This document shows positions 58,218 to 64,000 of a stretch of 64,000 nt of DNA, in pieces. Source of the DNA: Cherax quadricarinatus. Taxonomy: Eukaryota > Arthropoda > Malacostraca > Decapoda > Parastacidae. The stretch is from assembly GCF_038502225.1 (NCBI RefSeq), contig NC_091325.1, positions 30,083,966 through 30,147,965 of the forward strand, given 5' to 3'. Each line of letters opens with the position of its first letter. Within the stretch, counting starts at the first letter, position 1. The position numbers were made by a program, and so were the translations under genes. Below the pieces are notes generated by a model. The model was not told the DNA's origin. It saw only the letters and a program-made list of their open reading frames with translations, and did no database searches.

Positions 58218-59372
58218 ATGGCGTTTAGTCATAGACGCAGGATCAACACTCTCGGCGTTTAGCTTCTCCGAGGGGCAATAACGCCAGTTTCAGCCCAAGT
58301 ATTACTACTTAAAATCATCAGAGAGACGTATGGCATTCAGGATGGAGAGTTGTATGGGGTAGCCTTAAACGAAGCACACAGAATTTTTGTGAAACTGATC
58401 TCAGCAACGGTCTCTGAATCGTTGGTCAACCGTTTTCAGGACGTAAGTCTTGATGCAACACCAGCTGTTCATGTGAGGATGATCGATGTATCAAGGCATT
58501 ATACATGGATCAAACTGCGTAATGTCCCCTTTGAGGCTGATGAGACAGACATCACTAGAGTTTTTGAGCAATATGGGACTGTTCATTTGGCCCAGCATGG
58601 TACGTGGGTGACTGGAGCCTATGCAAGTCTGCCGGAAGGCACTTTTAACCTAAAAACGACATTGCAACACCCCATACCGTTTTACGTGTACCTACAGGAA
58701 TTCAGGACACAGGTCATGGTTTTGTATGCCAGGAAAAGACGTACATGCCGACTATGTGGGGAATATGATCACATAGCGGCGGCGTGTGGGAAGCGGCAAC
58801 GAGCTCCTGGCCCAGAGGTGGAGGCATGCGCTTCTACACCGGAGGAAGCAGGTGATGATCAACGACATGAAGGAGGGCGTGGTCATCTATGGAGCGAGAT
58901 AGTGGATGAGGTGCATAAGGCTGGGGGAGAGGGTGAGGCCCTTGACCAGTTACCTGGCCCAGAGACACTTCCAGAGGATAGAGACGAGCAGAAAGTACAG
59001 GAGGAAGTGTTGGAAATTGAGGAGGGATTAGCTGAGGTGCTGAAGTCCTTGTCACCGCCTGAGGAGGAGGCTGCACCTGGAAAGGTGGTAGATGACGAGT
59101 TGACGGCTGTAGTGCATCAACAACAGGAGAACTATAAAGAGGACGGGAGTGACAGTGTGACTGAGGTGTCACCAGGATCATTGAAACAGTGTACAGTGGA
59201 GGTTGAGGTACATTGTGAGGCATCCCCAGACCAAGCTATGGAGGATGCGATTGTCACAAGGAAGAGGGCCGCTACATCGGATTGGGATGATGTCCTAACA
59301 CCAGCGCAGCGGCCTGGGAAGCAAATATGGGCAGAAGGTGAAGGTAGTGGTGGCCACAACAGGAGGCACTGA
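58218..59372 (+). pseudogene. LINE A ORF1 remnant, right copy
   Basis: ATG at 58218 with the same early TAG as the left copy (58260-58262). The remaining open frame includes the RRM-like WIKLRNVPFEADETD, the knuckle CRLCGEYDHIAAACGK, the acidic tail, and DDVLTPAQRPGKQIWAEG. One codon near the LTPAQR block (Asp-Asp versus a single Asp in the left copy) distinguishes the arms. Confidence 0.82.
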
Positions 59373-59488
59373 AAGAAGGGGAGGAGAGAGGGAAGTGTGA
59401 AAGTGACACGTGGACCCATAAGTTCTGGTGCCCATAGGAAGAGTGAAGAGAGGAAGTAGGGGTGGAAACTTTAATAAGCCTCGGTTGT

Positions 59489-62400
59489 ATGACAGCAATC
59501 ATTAATGGTTTGTGTAATAGTGTAAAGAGAGAATGGTTTAGAATGTTTCTGAATAAATCTAGAGTGGATATTGTGTTCCTTCAGGAGCATACTTTTATGG
59601 AGGGTAGGGTGCTGGAGGTGGCAGGGTTTCAGGTGGTAACCCTGCCAGCTGCCCGTTTGAAAGGAGGGGTGGGTATACTAATTAGGGAGGCGAGCCTGTT
59701 TGTTTTGCAGAGAAGTGAGGGCAAGAGGGGGAAGGGTGTTGCGCATGGATGGTTGGTGGATCGGCAAACGTGTGGCGTTTATAAGCGTGTACGCACCTGC
59801 AGAGAATAACGTAGAGGTGAAGCAGGAGTTTGTGTGTGAGGACCTTGTGCTTTTATTCCATGCATTACCGGAATTGGCAATAGTAGGAGGTGATTGAAAC
59901 TGCGTTATTAAGAGGGCCGATGTGGAACCGAAAGGGGCAGGCTATGTGTCAGTGACCCTAAGAGATTTAATGAGGGACATTCAGTTACGGGACGCATTTG
60001 AGGGGGGGCGTGGGAGACAGAGCATATGTTTGTTAGGAGAGGGTATGCAGCGAGGTTAGATAGAATGTATCTTTCTCACGGGGTTGTAGTGCGATCTTTC
60101 AAAACTTTTGAAGTAGCATGGTCGGATCATAGAGCAGTGTTGGTGGAGGTAGGGTGGGAGGCGCTTGAGGAAATATACAGGAGTTACTGGAAATTAAATA
60201 TAAGTGTATTGAGTGATGAGGAGGGGTTAGAGGGATTTTCTGTCCTATGGAAGGAGCTTAGCGAGGATGCACAGGGGGTGGAAGATGTCGTGAAATAGTG
60301 GGATTGTGTAGCCAAGGAAAGGATCAGGAATCATTGTGTGAGGGAGGGTAAACGTATAAATAATTTAAAATATGGACTTTCAAATTATTAAGAGGACAGG
60401 TTAAGGGGTAGTTATGGGCAGGGGGCTGTGGGGGGCAACTATCCTATGGATAAAATTGTCGAGGTCAAGGGTAGACTGAGGGAGTTACAAAATGAGAGGT
60501 TTCAAGCGGTAAGGGTGCAGGCAGGGGTAGAAGAGGTGCTTTGGGGAGACAAGCCATTGGCGTGTGTGTTGTGATGTCAAAAACAAAGACAGCAGGTTAC
60601 AGCTATTCTGAGGTTAGAGGTACATGAGATTGCGGTAGGTTATAGGGTAGGTCAGGAGATACGAGCCATGAAAGGAATGTGTGCATATGCGGATAAATGG
60701 TATGAAGGGTATTGGACAGGTGGGAGGGTTGGGAATGTGACTTTAGAGAAGGTGTTTACGTGACGTGCAATTTAGGGAATAGAGATAGGAAGGCTTTAGG
60801 AGGGGTAATAAAGGAAGAGGAAACAGAGTTGGCTTTAAGGAGAATGAGGAAGTGCAAAGCACCGGGAATAGACGGTCTCCCAGCTGAATTTTATTTACAA
60901 CATTGGGAGGTGATAAGGGGTTTCATGGTTAGGTTATTAAATCAGATGAAGGAGAAGGGTGTGATGTGGGACAAGCAGGCAACAGCAGTTGTAGTGTTGG
61001 TCCCAAAGGGTAAGGGGCAGCACACACTCAAGGAGTACCATGCCATATTGCTATGTGCAGATTATAAGTTGTTTGCTAAAGTCTTGGGTAACCGGTTTAA
61101 ATGTGTGGTAGGGAGAGTGGTTTCGAAAACGCAGTATGGATTGCCTGGAAAGTCGATGACTGAAGGTCATGGAATACTGAGAAGTTTTGTGGAGTCAAAA
61201 GGGGGGAAGGGGGGGCATTGTTGGCTTTAGACTGGCAGGGGGCCTATGACAGTGTGGAAAGGGGAACATTGGGAGCTATACTTGGGAGGCAGGGTTATGG
61301 GGAAGAAATAGTTAATTGGGTAACCACGTTGTACAAAAGAGCTAAGACGAATGTACAGATTAATGTATGCTTGGGGGACGAGATTATAATAGGTAGGGGA
61401 CTTAGGCAGGGGTGTCCCATGCCACAAATATTGTTTGTGTGCATTCAGGACCCCTTCTATAGAATGGTTGAATGTTGTGTATGTAACACGAGTGGGAGTG
61501 AGGGAGAGGTAGGGAAAGTGTGGCCTGGAATAATAGGATATGTAGACGATACAACAGTCCTGGTTCGGGAAGGGATGGCGTTGGGGGTTTTGGATGATGT
61601 ACAACTGTTTGGAAGTGCAACAGGGATGCAGGCAAATAGTGAGAAGTCAATGGTCGTGGGGGTGGGTGATTGGGTGGAGGGGGGGGTAAGATGTAACGTT
61701 GTGAGGAAACAAACGGTGTCTTTAAAAATTTGTGGTATCATCTATAAGGATGACTTGGACGCTGCTCGAGAGGAAAACTCAAATAGGTTGATGTAAAGGA
61801 TCCTGGGGCATTTGGGTGCATTACAACATCATCATCTGACTCTCGTGCAAAGAGTGATTGTAATAAATGTACTATTGTATAGTAAGGTTTGGCACATAGC
61901 AGCCGTGTTCCCAATAACAGCGACAGCGAATGTGGGAATTCTGAGACGGGTGTTTAACTTTTTGTGGGGTTCAAGTTGCGATTGGCTTAGGAGAGAGGTT
62001 GTAATGTTACCTGTGTACCAGGGTGGGTTGGGGTTGATGGATCTGAGAAGGAGGGTTAAATGTGTGTTTCTTAAATGGGAGGTTTTGCGTGAAGGAGTGA
62101 GGGTGGGAGGGAGATGTAAAAAGTACATGATAGGTTGGACAAGTTGTATGGTGGTGTGAAGTTGAGGGAATGTGAAACTGTTTTGAGGGCTTTGATGTTG
62201 GTTAGAGAACCGAGGAAAATTCGAATAGGGGTTTTGTGTAGGTTGCTTGCAGGGAGGATTGTTGTACCAGTTGAGGGATTGTTCGCCATGTACACGTGGA
62301 AGAGTATTTGGTATAGGTTTAGCAAGCTGAAGTTAAAGCCTAGGGTGAGGGGAGTAACGTATCGTTTTCTGCATGGCATACTATCGTCGGGGGAGGTACT

Positions 62401-62812
62401 AAGAACCAGAAGGGTAATTGTGGGCGGGAGGTTCGGAATCTGTGGGGAGGATGAGACAGCGTTCCATGCAGCATACTTTTGTAAGGGACTGGAGGGTGTT
62501 ATGTATTGGTTAAGTAGGGTGGTATAGGGGGTGGGGGGGCCGAGGGGTGTCGGTTCTGCGTGCACTAAGCCTAGATGTGGGAGGGTTCGACGAGAGTGTC
62601 ACAAGAGCTTTGGATTATATAATCGTGGATTATGTATATATATATCGTGGGTGATGAGGGGTAGGGGGATTTGTGATGTGTGGAGGCGGGTACTAGCGGT
62701 AACGGTTTATCGTACGATGTGTCGTAACAGAACTGTATGGCAGGAGGTGGGCAAAGGATTTTTCGGGAGGTTATTGAATGTTAACGTTAGGGTTTCTCAT
62801 GAATCTGAGTAA
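59489..62812 (+). pseudogene. LINE A ORF2 remnant, right copy
   Basis: Starts at MTAIINGLCNSVKREW. The TGA in place of Trp in the GGDW motif (near 59893) is shared with the left copy. The RT part is the best preserved: KAPGIDGLPAEFY (60712-61230), then a frame break in a G-run near 61201-61216, then LALDWQGAYDS, GLRQGCPM and GYVDDT (61218-61796). Further pieces carry LPVYQGGLGL (61812-62159) and CGICGEDETAFHAAYFC (62135-62527). Not functional. Confidence 0.83.
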
Positions 62813-63474
62813 GAGGTGGGTTTTGGGGATTACATATGAGAAAAGGGAATTCAGGGGGACACAGCGGGATCACCTCCTGGGGCGGTGAGAGTGAGGTGTA
62901 TGTGGGTATAGAAAGTGTAGATGTGTTGCATAAGTGTATGTAGCATGCAAGTGGGTACAGAAAGCAAAGATGATGAAATCAAGTAATTATGTAATAATGT
63001 ATGGAGAATTCTGTGTTTGATGTGTCAGGGTCGTCATGACCTGAATATATTAAGTGTGAATGTGTTAAGATTATAGGTGTAAGACCTTGCAGGAGCTTTT
63101 GGGTCTATGTAGATTGTACGTATATAGCCTTTATTGGGCATGTTCATGTGCGATATTCGTATCGCAATTAGAGGTTAATTTTTGTTTTGTTGTTTTTGTT
63201 TTGTGTTGGAGTTTACTGAGTGTACTGACTTTATTTTAGCATTATATAATGTGCTCCTCCTGTTGATGAGGGAGGAAGGCTAATGACTTCCATAAATTTG
63301 TAATGACTTATTAAAGTTTTCTAATGGGGAACGTATGTATGTTTTAGAGAATTTTTCTGTATCTGGGGTTAGTTGGGAGAGAGTATATACTTGTGTTAAC
63401 GGAATTATGATGTTGATCACTCGTTTATATGAGTAATGTGAAGGTTGTGATTAAAGGATATAATTTATAGCGAA

Positions 63475-63742
<268 letters not shown>

Positions 63743-63751
63743 AAAGAATGT

Positions 63752-64000
63752 GTGCGAGGGGCTTGGACTTCCAGCAGGCATGCGTGAGCGTGTTTGATAG
63801 GAGTGAATGGAGACAAATGGTTTTTAATACTTGACGTGCTGTTGGAGTGTGAGCAAAGTAACATTTATGAAGGGATTCAGGGAAACCGGCAGGCCGGACT
63901 TGAGTCCTGGAGATGGGAAGTACAGTGCCTGCACTCTGAAGGAGGGGTGTTAATGTTGCAGTTTAAAAACTGTAGTGTAAAGCACCCTTCTGGCAAGACA
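63752..64000 (+). mobile_element. LINE 3'UTR fragment, same family as 11777-12590, cut by window end
   Basis: It matches about 12258-12505 (GGAGTGAATGGAGACAAATG, GACTTGAGTCCTGGAGATGG, CTCTGAAGGAGGGGTGTTAA) with a few changes. It contains no coding part. Confidence 0.85.

Larger units (their letters stand above)
58091..63474 (+). mobile_element. LINE A, right copy: degenerate Tx1/L1-like LINE
   Basis: 5' end at TTATTGTCCTCATCGC. ORF1 and ORF2 remnants occupy 58218-62812. The 3'UTR (62813 to about 63474) aligns with that of LINE C. It is the mirror copy of 251-4629 and is continuous where the left copy carries the SINE-like insertion. The 3' end runs into the AT-rich palindrome. Confidence 0.85.

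Overview
The window is eukaryotic and looks like repeat-dense invertebrate DNA, most likely a decapod crustacean such as a crayfish. I infer this from several dispersed repeats I recognise from decapod sequence: the ATAAGAACATAAGAA / GCAGCAGGCCT block, the CCTGGTTGATCAGGC block, and the GCGCTGTATA...ATTATAATAATAAT block. The clade is an inference, not a database result. There is no bacterial gene organisation and no rRNA or intact tRNA.

The window has mirror-image flanks. A left arm (about 251-23473) and a right arm (about 47159-62492) carry the same locus in opposite orientation. The left arm stops at a run of exactly 100 N (23474-23573), the usual mark of a scaffold join. The arms share an old degenerate Tx1/L1-like LINE (A), single-copy-looking sequence with two exons of a gustatory-receptor gene, a minisatellite, and the start of another Tx1-like LINE (D). 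They differ by whole insertions. Left only: LINE B (5642-11719), LINE C (12731-18584), a truncated CR1-like LINE (21347-22342) and a SINE-like piece (1-250). Right only: a Jockey-clade LINE (51310-56606) and a 143-bp dispersed repeat (57661-57803). Either these are two haplotypes wrongly scaffolded head to head, or they are a real inverted duplication.

The centre (23574-47158) holds, in order: a CR1/L2-like LINE (23574-29345) with ORF1 and ORF2 about 1.8 kb apart and a SINE-like insertion between them; decayed fragments of an EHD-family (EH-domain ATPase) gene (29346-31400), one split by a 137-bp CR1 tail; a 17-bp tandem repeat; a tandem BEL/Pao array of four LTRs and three almost identical internal regions (31822-43805); and the rest of LINE D (43806-47962).

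Almost all coding potential is retrotransposon protein: zinc-knuckle ORF1 proteins and APE-endonuclease/reverse-transcriptase ORF2 proteins of three LINE groups, plus gag/pol remnants of BEL/Pao. The best-preserved reading frames are the Jockey ORF2 (962 aa) and the ORF1 genes of LINEs B and C. The only cellular genes I can support are the gustatory-receptor terminal exons, present in both arms, and the EHD pseudogene fragments.
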